Below are positions 18,892 through 27,207 of a stretch of 64,000 bases of DNA, piece by piece. Origin of the DNA: Rhizobium mayense (GTDB lineage: Bacteria; Pseudomonadota; Alphaproteobacteria; Rhizobiales; Rhizobiaceae); the NCBI RefSeq assembly GCF_030272705.1, contig NZ_JARFYM010000026.1, positions 1 through 64,000 of the forward strand. The letters are read 5' to 3'. Below the pieces are notes generated by a model. It searched no databases and was not told the origin of the DNA. It saw only the letters and a list, made by a program, of their open reading frames with translations. Both the position numbers and the translations under genes were made by a program. Numbering within the stretch: the first letter of the stretch is position 1; each line of letters begins with the position of its first letter.

Positions 18892-19881
18892 TCAAAAAAA
18901 TTTTTGATTTTTTTTGCCGGCGGCAATCGTGCGGAACTCGTTTGTCGCTTCGACAATGACTGCCGACATCTCCAGCGTTCCCGGCGAATGGGCGGAATTG
19001 GGAACGATGACCAATCTAGCCGCTGGCCATGCCCGTGACAGCTCCCATGCTGTGACAACGGGCGCATCGAGATCGAGCCGACCTTGGATCATCGTGCAGG
19101 GAATGCCTGCAAGCCGTTGGATGTCCCGCAATACCTGGTTCTCGTCCAGCCAGCCGCGATGGTGGAAGTAATGGGTGATGATGCGCGCTCTTGCGGCAAC
19201 ATATCGGGGATCAGACCAGCGGCTGGGTAAAGCCGCGCGTGGGTCGACAAGGATCGATGCCGATTCCCAGTCGTGCCAATCCTTCGCCGCTTTGAGATGA
19301 ATGGCTGGATCGGGATTGGAGAGGAGGCGACGGTATGCGGCAACGAGATCGCCGCTGCGGTCGTTTTCCGGAACGGCCGCACGGAACCGGTCCCATTCCT
19401 CGGGAAAGAAGCGAGCCAGACCGCTATAGAGCCAATCGATCTCGGATTGCCGTGTCATGGTGATGCCAACGACAATGAGGGCTGCGACGCGTTCCGGATG
19501 CGCTTGAGCGTAGACCAGGGCCAGAGTGCAGCCCCAGGAATTGCCATAGACCAACCAGCATTCGATACCGAGAAAAAGCCGGAGCTGCTCGATGTCGCCA
19601 ACCAAATGCCATGTCGTGTTGGCGGAAAGATCGGCTTCCGGCTCGGACGCATGCGGCAGGCTTCCGCCGCAGCCGCGTTGATCGAATTGAATGATGCGAA
19701 AGTGTTCCGGATCGAAAAAGCGGCGTGTGCCCGCGGAACTGCCCGACCCCGGACCACCATGCAGGACGACGACGGGAACGCCGTTCGGATTGCCCGATTG
19801 CGTCCAGCGGATGCTGTGGGCGTCACCAACATCGAGCATTCCCTGATCGTAGGGCTCGATTTCAGGAAAAAGCGTCTTCAT
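18892..19881 (-). CDS. pip: Proline iminopeptidase-like alpha/beta hydrolase (S33)
   Basis: A 329-residue cytoplasmic enzyme, expected to release N-terminal proline from peptides. Family landmarks: VVLHGGPGSGSS (oxyanion loop, residues 37-49), FDQRGCGGSLPH, the nucleophile elbow GNSWG with S115, the Asp in GRLDLDAPV and the His in NSAHS. The usual elbow GGSWGSTLAL reads GNSWGCTLAL and the usual GH before the last motif reads AH, so specificity may differ. The C-terminus is Lys/Asn-rich (AAGKKNQKFF) and runs into an A-rich tract. Confidence 0.88.
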   Translation of the reverse strand: MKTLFPEIEPYDQGMLDVGDAHSIRWTQSGNPNGVPVVVLHGGPGSGSSAGTRRFFDPEHFRIIQFDQRGCGGSLPHASEPEADLSANTTWHLVGDIEQLRLFLGIECWLVYGNSWGCTLALVYAQAHPERVAALIVVGITMTRQSEIDWLYSGLARFFPEEWDRFRAAVPENDRSGDLVAAYRRLLSNPDPAIHLKAAKDWHDWESASILVDPRAALPSRWSDPRYVAARARIITHYFHHRGWLDENQVLRDIQRLAGIPCTMIQGRLDLDAPVVTAWELSRAWPAARLVIVPNSAHSPGTLEMSAVIVEATNEFRTIAAGKKNQKFF

Positions 19882-19950
19882 CGGCCATCCCGCAGACAGA
19901 GGGGGAAACGCCGCTATTTCCGGAGTCGGTATGACAGCACAATGACGGGA

Positions 19951-20580
19951 TTAGAGGAACTCGCGTAGCGTCTCGCGGGATTGCACCGAGAGAAATTCGA
20001 TTGCGACACCTTCCATGAAGTGGCGAACGACGCGGCCGCGCATGTTGCCGAGACGAACCGGCGTTCCGATCGGCGGACGTGCCTCGACGTCGACGGCAGC
20101 ACCCGAGAGCGACAGATCCATGATGCGGCACACATAGTGCGTTCCGTCTTCCAGCGTCAATTCGCTGAGGTTGGTGCGCGGTGTCAGGCGATCGTGGCGA
20201 CGATCTTCCGGTAGACCGAGCTCATGCTTGTTGGCGAGCCAAGTGAGCTGAGCGGCGAGCTTTTCGCGCTTGCGGTCAGTCGCGTTGATCGACATGCTGA
20301 AGCCACGGCCGTCGACGGCGACGACATGGCCCTCGACACGGCCGAGATGGTCGATATAGGCCACGACACGCTCATTGGTGCGCGGACGGCCCTGGCAGGT
20401 CACATACATGTCGCCTGGCGACATGTCGGTAACCAGGCATTCAAACTCTTCGTAACTGGCCAACATCAAGCGGCCCTGCATATTGATCGGAACCCGCTGA
20501 AAGGTCCCCTGATCCCTGCGAGGCGCATTCCCTGCCATTTGGTTTGGCCGCGTCGTTTGGGCTGCCTGGAATGAATGCAT
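19951..20580 (-). CDS. PilZ domain protein (c-di-GMP binding)
   Basis: A 209-residue protein with two PilZ-like units. The C-terminal one has both c-di-GMP motifs: RRHDR at about 127-131 (RxxxR) and DLSLSG at about 155-160 (D/NxSxxG). The N-terminal unit (about residues 27-105) keeps the DMSPGD turn but not RxxxR, so it is probably structural. ATG 20580 is preferred to GTG 20619. The likely role is as an effector that changes motility or envelope functions when c-di-GMP rises. The next gene upstream on the same strand is a PAS_5 protein. Confidence 0.88.
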   Translation of the reverse strand: MHSFQAAQTTRPNQMAGNAPRRDQGTFQRVPINMQGRLMLASYEEFECLVTDMSPGDMYVTCQGRPRTNERVVAYIDHLGRVEGHVVAVDGRGFSMSINATDRKREKLAAQLTWLANKHELGLPEDRRHDRLTPRTNLSELTLEDGTHYVCRIMDLSLSGAAVDVEARPPIGTPVRLGNMRGRVVRHFMEGVAIEFLSVQSRETLREFL

Positions 20581-20664
20581 GAAAGGGCTTCTTGAACCAA
20601 TTATGTTTCGTGCAATCACTAGCCCAAACTTATTAAGGTAAGGTTGTCTTCCCTAAGGGAAAGC

Positions 20665-21327
20665 TTAGAGACGACGGCCGAAACTGTGTCGCGATGGGTC
20701 AGACGGTCCTTGATCGTGTGCGCCGGTCTTTGGATTCAGCATGCGGCGCATCAGCGCACCGACACCGACACTGTCATGGCGGGAGATCAAATCTCCGTGT
20801 TCGGGATGAGATGGCAGTTCAACGGGGCGGGCAGGGCGCTCATACAGCAGGCTGCTACGGTCGAGCGCCAGGAACTCCAGGCGTTCGCTACCGAGCCATG
20901 GTGAGTGTGCCATCGGCGTCAGACAGCCGAGCAGCCGATCACAGACATCGCCAGCCGAACGCAACGGCATCAGCACCATTTCGAACGTCATGTGGCAACC
21001 GCTGATGCTGTAACCGGTGGCCTTGATGAGTGCAGGAACCACATGCGCCATCACGCCGGCGGCGATACGCACGGGATCATCAGGCTGGCTGCCGGCCCAC
21101 AGCGCGGTAAAACTCTCGCCGCGAAGCTCGCGCCCCATGAGACTGCAAATCGCCGTCCCGGCCAGCCGAAAGCGCGGCGCCTCATGCGGCACAGCCTCCA
21201 GAATAAAGAGCTCGGGCAGAATATGACGGACCGCCGAAGGCTGTATCAAATTGCGCAGGGGCGCATCCGCGTTGCCGCGAAGCTGCTCCCAATAGGTAAA
21301 TATCTCGATGCTGGTTTTCTGCCGCAT
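20665..21327 (-). CDS. PAS domain protein (PAS_5 / DUF1457)
   Basis: A 220-residue cytoplasmic protein of an alphaproteobacterial PAS family. The N-terminus has the family start TSIEIFTYWEQLRGNADAPLR, then IQPSAVRHILPELFILE and FRLAGTAICSLMGRELRGESF, forming the PAS core over about residues 10-170. The tail is basic and probably disordered. There is no output domain, so it must act through a partner; relatives are sensory proteins of unknown ligand. It lies 85 bases upstream of the PilZ gene, possibly cotranscribed. Confidence 0.85.
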   Translation of the reverse strand: MRQKTSIEIFTYWEQLRGNADAPLRNLIQPSAVRHILPELFILEAVPHEAPRFRLAGTAICSLMGRELRGESFTALWAGSQPDDPVRIAAGVMAHVVPALIKATGYSISGCHMTFEMVLMPLRSAGDVCDRLLGCLTPMAHSPWLGSERLEFLALDRSSLLYERPARPVELPSHPEHGDLISRHDSVGVGALMRRMLNPKTGAHDQGPSDPSRHSFGRRL

Positions 21328-21439
21328 GACGCGTCCGTGTCCCGTTTCAGGTCAAATGCCGGGGCATTCATTGCCCTTGCGCAATGCCTTGCTTATTTCG
21401 TGCCAACGCCGAGACGTTAAGGTTAATAGAGGGTTTCAT

Positions 21440-21595
21440 TTGCCTCACGCGGCTGTGAGTGAGAGAAATATTCCATCACTTCACGAAGTGACCTTCAGCA
21501 CAGACTATCGGGCGTTGGGACATAAACCATTGCGGCAAATCCCAATGAGGGGCGCCCGAGCAAGCCGTCCATCGGGGTTGGACGGCTTTTTTTTT
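21440..21595 (+). ncRNA. Candidate structured small RNA ended by a strong terminator
   Basis: The gap between the PAS gene (leftward) and the rhomboid gene (rightward) holds four successive hairpins on the plus strand: CTCAC/GTGAG (21444-21448/21455-21459); TCACTT/AAGTGA with loop CACG (21476-21491); a long one where GGGCG+TTGGG (21510-21519) pairs with CCCAA (21541-21545) and CGCCC (21553-21557); and a 10-bp terminator stem. No plus-strand gene lies upstream for this terminator to serve. The 5' end is not determined and no clear promoter was seen. It matches no RNA family I can name. Confidence 0.5.
21562..21595 (+). terminator. Rho-independent terminator of the candidate small RNA
   Basis: A perfect 10-bp stem AAGCCGTCCA (21562-21571) / TGGACGGCTT (21579-21588) with a seven-base loop runs into nine T residues (21587-21595). 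It lies upstream of the rhomboid ATG (21648), so it would end a separate transcript. Confidence 0.88.
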
Positions 21596-21647
21596 GATAT
21601 TTGCTGCTGTATGTCTCGAGTCCCTTCTCAAGAGATCCGAGCAAGAC

Positions 21648-22418
21648 ATGGATGATGCAGAGCCACCGCGCCATGAGCCCGAGGAAAATCGGCCGCCGCA
21701 GCGCGTTCCTGCCTTCAACGTGCCGCCTGTCATCCTCGCAAGCCTTGGCCTGTTGATCGTCGTCTTTGCTATTCAGAACCTGCCCTGGTGGTCCGACGAT
21801 ACGCTGAACTGGCTGTATTTCACCTTCAGCTTCATTCCCGCCCGCTATGCCTTCCCGCTGTCGCAGCAGGGGCTGGAATGGCTGTGGACGCCCGTTACCT
21901 ATTCGCTCCTGCATGGCAGCATCGAACACATCGTCTTCAACGGCCTGTGGCTGATGGTCTTTGCCGCGCCCGTAGCGCGTCGCATCGGCGTTGCGCGCTA
22001 CGTGATCTTCTGGATTCTTTCAGCGGCTGCATCGGCATTCCTGCACGCCGCCATCTATTGGGGCGATCAAAGCTTGCTGATCGGCGCCTCGGGCGTCGTT
22101 TCAGGGTTGATGGGAGCGGCCTGCCGTTTTGCCTTTCCGGCGATGGACAGTCGTCGCGTCGGCATACGGCAGGCGCATCTCAATCCGCGGCTCTCGATCC
22201 GGGCTTCGCTGCGCAGCCGTACGGTCGTTGCCTATATCGTGATGTGGATCGCCGGCAATGCGCTCGTCGCTTTCGGCATCACGATTGTTGGCGATAGCGC
22301 CCAGCCGGTCGCCTGGGATGCGCATATCGGCGGCTTCCTTTTCGGCTTCCTGCTGTTTGCCCTGTTCGACAAGCAACCTCGCATTGAAGTCGAAAACCCG
22401 GCTCCACCGGCGGCATGA
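21648..22418 (+). CDS. Rhomboid family intramembrane serine protease
   Basis: A 256-residue inner-membrane protein with six or so helices. The catalytic pair is S148 in LLIGASGVVSG and H226 in AWDAHIGGFLFG; H94 and N98 in SIEHIVFNGLW form the oxyanion side. All expected residues are present, so an active intramembrane protease is likely. The N-terminal 25 residues are cytosolic and Pro/Glu-rich. ATG 21648 is the first with a sensible N-terminus; the ribosome site is weak. The substrate is unknown. Confidence 0.92.
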   Translation: MDDAEPPRHEPEENRPPQRVPAFNVPPVILASLGLLIVVFAIQNLPWWSDDTLNWLYFTFSFIPARYAFPLSQQGLEWLWTPVTYSLLHGSIEHIVFNGLWLMVFAAPVARRIGVARYVIFWILSAAASAFLHAAIYWGDQSLLIGASGVVSGLMGAACRFAFPAMDSRRVGIRQAHLNPRLSIRASLRSRTVVAYIVMWIAGNALVAFGITIVGDSAQPVAWDAHIGGFLFGFLLFALFDKQPRIEVENPAPPAA

Positions 22419-22585
22419 AGCTGTTGCTTTCTCGTCCTCACTAGCGCACCATCGCCCCTTGTCGGCCGTGATGGGGAAGAGACCGGCGCGGTCGATGACG
22501 GGAGCAACGGTCTGAAACCTTGAGGCGGTTTCGGAACAAATCCGGGGCTCATGTGTTCACTGTGCTTTCGAGATGGGAGGATCGA

Positions 22586-23020
22586 ATGTCAGTCTCCGTA
22601 AAAGCCATACTTGATGCCAAGGGTCGCAATGTCGTTACCGCCGGGGCTAATACGACCCTCGCAGAAGCCGCCAAGATTCTGAACGAGAATCGCATCGGCG
22701 CCATCGTCGTCATGGGAGTGGCAGGCAAGATTTCTGGCATCTTCACAGAGCGCGATGTCGTCAATGCAATCGCCAAGCACGGCCCGGACAGCCTCAACCA
22801 GCCGATCGCTTCGCTGATGACGGCGAGGGTGCACCGCTGCAAGGAAGACACTACCACCGATGAGCTGATGGAGCTGATGACGCATCGCCGCTTCCGTCAT
22901 GTCCCAGTCGAAGAAAAAGGCAAGCTTACCGGCATCATCTCGATCGGCGACGTCGTCAAATGGCGGATCCGCGAAATCGAGCTCGAGACTGAACAGATCA
23001 AGGCCTATATCGCAGGGTGA
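22586..23020 (+). CDS. CBS-pair domain protein
   Basis: A 144-residue cytosolic protein made only of two CBS domains (about residues 5-62 and 75-130). The first ends in GIFTERDVVNAIAKHG and the second in GIISIGDVVKWRI, both typical CBS ends that bind adenosyl ligands such as AMP, ATP or NADH. It has no catalytic domain, so it is probably a regulator of another enzyme or transporter. GGGAGG ends five bases before ATG 22586. Confidence 0.92.
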   Translation: MSVSVKAILDAKGRNVVTAGANTTLAEAAKILNENRIGAIVVMGVAGKISGIFTERDVVNAIAKHGPDSLNQPIASLMTARVHRCKEDTTTDELMELMTHRRFRHVPVEEKGKLTGIISIGDVVKWRIREIELETEQIKAYIAG

Positions 23021-23183
23021 GGGTGAGAAGCGGTTCGGCATGGCCGAAGCAATCGACCCAGTTGGGTCGATTGCAGCGACGAGCGCTGTAAGCCCAAAGC
23101 GAAGGGCCGGGTGGTGCGGCATTCGCGGATCTATGTGTTCGCCGGGGCGAAATCAGATCGCATCGATCGGCATAGATTTGCGC

Positions 23184-24149
23184 CTAGCGCGCAAAGGCTT
23201 CCTGCATGCGCCTGATCTCTGTAAGCCGGGTCGATGCCTCTTCGTAGCCGCGGTCGATCGCTTCGCCGGCACGATGAAATTCCGACAGACCGATGTCGCT
23301 AAGGCGCGGGTGCAGCGCCAGATCCGGCGGGTCGCCGGCAAGGCGAGCGCGGGAAATCCGATCCTGGATGATGTTGAAAGCCTGCACCATAACGCCGGTC
23401 ATGCCGAGCTTGGTATAGGGCGCTTCGTCGCGGCGTTGCTGCTCACCATGCAGCGGACCCGCAGTGTGTTTGACGACGGCGGAACGGCCGAAAAGGTCAT
23501 AATGCAGATTGATGGCGACCACGAGCGGCTGCTCGTAGGCGCGGCAGACGGAAACAGGCACGGGATTGACCAGGGCGCCGTCGACCAACGTGCGCCCGTT
23601 GGTGCGAACCGGCTCGAATATACCGGGCAGGGCATAGGAAGCCCGCAGCGCCGTGATCAGCGAACCATTGGCGATCCAGACCTCATGGCCGGTATTCAGT
23701 TCGGAGGCGACGGCAACGAAGGGTCGGTCAAGTTCCTCGATCGAAAAGCCTTCAAGATGTTCCTGCATGCGCTTCGTCAGCCGCATGCCGCCAAAAAGGC
23801 CACTGCCGCCGATCGTAAGATCGAGGAGGCTCGCGATGCGACGCATGGTCAGCGAGCGGGCAAAGGCCTCCAGTTCGTCGAGTTTGCCGGCGAGATAACA
23901 GCCGCCCACCAGCGCCCCGATGGAGGTGCCCGCGATCATGCCGACCTCGATGTCAGCCTCGTTCAGGGCGCGCAGCACGCCGATATGCGCCCAACCGCGG
24001 GCAGCACCTCCGCCGAGCGCCAAAGCGATCTTTACTTTTTTGGGGGGAACAGAGGCGGTGGGCGGGCCAGGAATGTTGGGCGAGATGGCTGGACCCGAAC
24101 CCACAGGAACCTGTCCGGCGCTCTGACGAATCAACCCCCAATTCAACAT
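23184..24149 (-). CDS. Patatin-like phospholipase (RssA-type)
   Basis: A 321-residue lipid acyl hydrolase. The oxyanion glycine loop is GGGAARGWAHIG (residues 46-57), the nucleophile is S76 in GTSIG and the catalytic Asp is D190 in VDGAL, so the Ser-Asp dyad is intact. The N-terminal 38 residues are Pro/Gly-rich and have no signal peptide; the enzyme is probably cytoplasmic or membrane-peripheral. It resembles the NTE/RssA group rather than secreted virulence patatins. It converges with the CBS gene. Confidence 0.92.
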   Translation of the reverse strand: MLNWGLIRQSAGQVPVGSGPAISPNIPGPPTASVPPKKVKIALALGGGAARGWAHIGVLRALNEADIEVGMIAGTSIGALVGGCYLAGKLDELEAFARSLTMRRIASLLDLTIGGSGLFGGMRLTKRMQEHLEGFSIEELDRPFVAVASELNTGHEVWIANGSLITALRASYALPGIFEPVRTNGRTLVDGALVNPVPVSVCRAYEQPLVVAINLHYDLFGRSAVVKHTAGPLHGEQQRRDEAPYTKLGMTGVMVQAFNIIQDRISRARLAGDPPDLALHPRLSDIGLSEFHRAGEAIDRGYEEASTRLTEIRRMQEAFAR

Positions 24150-24250
24150 GGTACCCTCCGAGGCCTATACTTGCCTCTTGCTAAAATACTGTCCCTTTTT
24201 TGTTTCCAATTCGTATACTTTTTATTGCTTGCTCAGTCGGCATGCGGTGC

Positions 24251-24700
24251 TTAGTGCCCATAGACCTCGCCGGGATCGAAATGCAGGTGATCGTCAACGA
24301 CGTTGAGCACCGGCTTTCCATCCTCCAGCTCGACAGTGCGATAGAAACAGGAACGTCGTCCAGTATGGCACGTCGCGTCGTGACCGGCGACCTCAACTTT
24401 CAGCCAGATAGCATCCTGATCACAATCGGTACGCATCTCCTTCACCGTCTGCAGATTTCCGGAGGTTTCACCCTTTTTCCATATTTTTCCGCGCGAACGG
24501 CTGAAGTAATGCGCTGTTTTTGTCTTTATGGTCAGTGCCAGGGCCTCGGCATTCATATGCGCGACCATCAGCAGTTCACCGTCATGAGCATCGGTAACGA
24601 TCGCTGTGATCAGGCCGCGATCGTCGAAACGGGGGGTGAAATCTCCGGCATCCTCAAGTTCGGATTTGTCTGCGGAGGGCTCGTTGAATACCAGGTTCAT
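24251..24700 (-). CDS. hisI: Phosphoribosyl-AMP cyclohydrolase
   Basis: A 149-residue enzyme for the third step of histidine synthesis, opening the adenine ring of phosphoribosyl-AMP. The metal-binding signatures are visible: DCDQDAIWLKVE and ATCHTGRRSCFYR, and the SRSRGKIWKKGETSGN substrate segment precedes them. It is the stand-alone form, without the HisE pyrophosphatase domain fused in enterobacteria; hisE would be elsewhere. It follows folE on the same strand, 25 bases apart, so cotranscription is likely. Confidence 0.96.
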   Translation of the reverse strand: MNLVFNEPSADKSELEDAGDFTPRFDDRGLITAIVTDAHDGELLMVAHMNAEALALTIKTKTAHYFSRSRGKIWKKGETSGNLQTVKEMRTDCDQDAIWLKVEVAGHDATCHTGRRSCFYRTVELEDGKPVLNVVDDHLHFDPGEVYGH

Positions 24701-24725
24701 CTCCGACTCTTTCCCTTAAGCCCTA

Positions 24726-25349
24726 TCAGCGGCTCCGGACCATCGTCATGAAGCGGACCTGCTCGGCCGGATCGGCCTTGAAGGCGCCGGTGAAGGTGGT
24801 CGTCAACGTCGACGAGCCTTGCTTCTGAACACCGCGCATCGCCATGCACATATGCTCGGCTTCGAGCATCACCGCCACTCCGCGCGGGCGCAGCGTCTCG
24901 TCGATGGCGTTGGCGATCTGGGCCGTCATGGCCTCCTGCGTCTGCAGGCGGCGTCCGAAAATTTCAACGACACGGGCGATCTTCGAAAGGCCAAGAACGC
25001 GGCCACTCGGGAGATAGGCGACATGCGCCTTGCCGATGATCGGCACCATATGGTGTTCGCAATGCGAGAAAAACGGAATGTCGCGCACGAGGACCATGTC
25101 ATCATAGCCGGAAACCTCTTCGAAGGTGCGGCCGAGGACGTCCTCGGGGTTCATATCGTAGCCGGCGAAGAGCTCGCGATAGGCCTTGACGACGCGCGTG
25201 GGCGTATCGAGCAGGCCTTCGCGCTGCGGATCGTCGCCTGCCCAACGAAGCAAAACGCGAACGGCGTCCTCGGCTTCCTTTTGGGACGGTCGGTCCAATT
25301 CCGGATTGGATTCAAGTGCCTGCGGAAAATTCTTTACAATGGCGTCCAT
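24726..25349 (-). CDS. folE: GTP cyclohydrolase I
   Basis: A 207-residue enzyme that converts GTP to 7,8-dihydroneopterin triphosphate, the entry to folate and (through QueD) queuosine synthesis. Zinc ligands lie in FFSHCEHHMVPI (Cys and His) and in EAEHMCMAMRG (Cys), all present, so this is the zinc-dependent FolE1 type. GRVLGLSKIARVVEIF and QTQEAMTAQIA are further signatures. ATG 25349 follows CAGGAG; the frame stays open to 25655 but that extension has no family similarity. Confidence 0.96.
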   Translation of the reverse strand: MDAIVKNFPQALESNPELDRPSQKEAEDAVRVLLRWAGDDPQREGLLDTPTRVVKAYRELFAGYDMNPEDVLGRTFEEVSGYDDMVLVRDIPFFSHCEHHMVPIIGKAHVAYLPSGRVLGLSKIARVVEIFGRRLQTQEAMTAQIANAIDETLRPRGVAVMLEAEHMCMAMRGVQKQGSSTLTTTFTGAFKADPAEQVRFMTMVRSR

Positions 25350-25641
25350 TACCTGTGGTCTCCTGATCTGCGCTGCAGATCTTATTTTGTCGGACTCGCC
25401 ACTGGCATTCCCCTGAAACATGGAGAAGTATGTACCTTTGGCGGGCTCCGGGGCGTTCTGGCTGGCGGACAAGCCTGCCGTCCTGCACGGTTTCCCATCA
25501 AACTTACAGAAGACCATTGCAATTTCGTGGCCTTCAAACGACATACATATAGTATGGCATTGTCCCTGTGAAAGTGTCCTAACGCGACACGCTGTGTTTT
25601 TTTGTTTTGAAACGCACAACGGGTACATCGGAGCAAGATCG
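25350..25641. promoter_or_regulatory. Divergent promoter region of folE and the IscU-like gene
   Basis: About 290 bases with no gene. It must hold promoters for both directions. A small perfect dyad, CATAC-ATATA-GTATG (25542-25556), lies in the middle and could be an operator or an AT-rich promoter element. Nothing else is clear; open frames here are extensions of the flanking genes. Confidence 0.45.
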
Positions 25642-26106
25642 ATGATGGACGACATCTACAACAGCAAGATTCTGGAATTTGCCGGCAATATCGAACGCAT
25701 CGGCAGCCTTTCCGACGCCGATGCAAGCGCTCAGGCCCATTCCAGACTGTGCGGATCGCGCGTCAAGGTCTGGCTGAAAATGGACGGCGATGTCGTTACC
25801 GATTTTACCCACGACGTCAAGGCCTGCGCCCTCGGACAAGCCTCTTCCTCGATCATGGCCCGCCATGTGATTGGCGCCACTGCTGCCGAATTGCGCAAGG
25901 CGCGCGAAGATATGCTTGCGATGCTGAAGGCGGACGGCGAGGGGCCGGACGGACGCTTCGAGGACATGCGTTATTTGAAGCCGGTCAGGGATTACAAGGC
26001 ACGCCATGCCTCTACGATGCTGACCTTCGACGCCGTCGTGGATGCTGTCGGACAGATCGAGACGGCGCGCGCGCCTAACGGGGCCGTGACGGCGGAAGCG
26101 GTTTGA
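25642..26106 (+). CDS. IscU/NifU-like iron-sulfur scaffold-family protein missing the third cysteine
   Basis: A 154-residue protein of the IscU/NifU N-terminal fold. Two of the three cluster-ligand cysteines are present: C37 in SRLCGSRVKV and C62 in KACALGQASSS. The Asp that follows the first Cys in IscU (CGD) is S39 here, and the third Cys position reads KARHASTML, with no Cys after C62 anywhere. In IscU these residues are needed for cluster transfer, so the role may be modified. Related proteins are common in Alphaproteobacteria as 'iron-sulfur cluster assembly scaffold'. It is followed by yidD after 16 bases. Confidence 0.82.
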   Translation: MMDDIYNSKILEFAGNIERIGSLSDADASAQAHSRLCGSRVKVWLKMDGDVVTDFTHDVKACALGQASSSIMARHVIGATAAELRKAREDMLAMLKADGEGPDGRFEDMRYLKPVRDYKARHASTMLTFDAVVDAVGQIETARAPNGAVTAEAV

Positions 26107-26122
26107 TCAAAGGCCGCGGGCG

Positions 26123-26560
26123 ATGTGCCATCTCTGCTCCATGCAAGATGAGGAAGACGAGGGAGGAGCGGCTACCGGCTCCAAAAGGCTGAGGCGCGAC
26201 AAAATACCGCCCAACGACAGCAGCATATCACCTCGTTCCCGCAATTATTCCGGTCCCTTCCGCAAGACGCCCGATCGGCTTCTCGGCATGGGCCTCATCC
26301 GCTTCTACCAGCTGACCCTTTCCGGTTTCATCGGCAATTCCTGCCGTCATATCCCGACCTGCTCGGAATATGGCTACGAATCGATCGCCCGTCATGGCCT
26401 GTGGGTCGGCGGCTGGATGACCTTGTTCCGGGTGGCACGATGCGGGCCAGGCGGCACCAGCGGGCTCGACCCTGTGCCGGAGACGCTGGAAAATCGCTAC
26501 CATTGGTGGACGCCTTGGCGCTATTTCACCATCGGCCGGAAGCCGGCCGGAGCGGTATGA
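26123..26560 (+). CDS. yidD: Membrane protein insertion efficiency factor YidD
   Basis: A 145-residue protein with the compact YidD domain in about residues 50-125: LIRFYQLTLSGFIGNSCRHIPTCSEY, YESIARHGLWVGGWMTLFRVARCGP and the PVP tail. YidD associates with the inner membrane and helps YidC insertion. The N-terminal 45 residues are a charged extension absent from many relatives; a downstream ATG (26141) is possible, but AAAGG lies suitably before 26123. It overlaps the next gene by the ATGA arrangement, which indicates translational coupling. Confidence 0.9.
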   Translation: MCHLCSMQDEEDEGGAATGSKRLRRDKIPPNDSSISPRSRNYSGPFRKTPDRLLGMGLIRFYQLTLSGFIGNSCRHIPTCSEYGYESIARHGLWVGGWMTLFRVARCGPGGTSGLDPVPETLENRYHWWTPWRYFTIGRKPAGAV

Positions 26561-27084
26561 AGACATACGTCGCATTGCTCCATAGCATCGTACTCGGTGC
26601 CGGACGCAGGGTGGTCATGAGCGACCTCAGGGCAATGGCCGAGGAACTCGGCTTTTCCAACACCAGAACCCTCGTTGCCACCGGCAATCTTGTTTTCGAA
26701 GCGGAAGAACAGCCAGTCGCTGAGATCGAGGCGCTGCTTGAGGCGAGATTTGCGGCGGCTTTCGGCAAATCAGTCGACATTATCGGCCGTGATGCGGAGG
26801 CATGGCTGAAACTTGCCGCCGGCAATCCGTTCAAGGATGAGAAGGACAGCGAGGTCATCGTCCGCGTTATGCGCGAGCGGCTCGCCCCCTCCGTCATCGC
26901 CATGCTCGACAGGAAACGCAGCACCGAGCGCATGGCTATCGTCGATGGCGATCTATGGATCGATTTCGGCGGAAAGGCGAGCGAAACCCGCCTGCTCTCC
27001 GCGCTCACCACCAAACGCCTCGGCGTCGGGACGTTGCGGAACTGGAACACGGTGCGCGGATTGGCCGAGATGATTGGGCGTTAG
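26557..27084 (+). CDS. DUF1697 family protein
   Basis: A 175-residue cytosolic protein of the DUF1697 family. It opens with TYVALLHSIVLGAGRRVVMSDLRAMAEELGFSNTRTLVATGNLVFE, the diagnostic N-terminal half, and has the RNWNTVRGLAEM C-terminal motif. The family has a ferredoxin-like repeat structure but no known activity. Its ATG shares bases with the yidD stop, so the pair forms an operon with the IscU-like gene. Most relatives read LLRGIN/VGG after the first strand; here it is LLHSIVLGAG. Confidence 0.88.
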   Translation: MKTYVALLHSIVLGAGRRVVMSDLRAMAEELGFSNTRTLVATGNLVFEAEEQPVAEIEALLEARFAAAFGKSVDIIGRDAEAWLKLAAGNPFKDEKDSEVIVRVMRERLAPSVIAMLDRKRSTERMAIVDGDLWIDFGGKASETRLLSALTTKRLGVGTLRNWNTVRGLAEMIGR

Positions 27085-27207
27085 AGCGGCTTCTCCTTTA
27101 CTAAATCGCTAAATGTCGCTATCAGGCGACCGCGTTCAAAAACACTGATTGACCGCTTCCATTAAACCACCCGCATTCGTTGGCGGGACTGGACAAGGAG
27201 AATTTCG

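Noticed and set aside
22899..24254. A 451-codon open frame on the plus strand
   Set aside because: Antisense to the patatin-like gene, which has all catalytic motifs; it also starts inside the CBS gene.
27085..27207. T-box or attenuator leader before thrS
   Set aside because: No terminator stem with T tract or T-box core could be found in this short gap.
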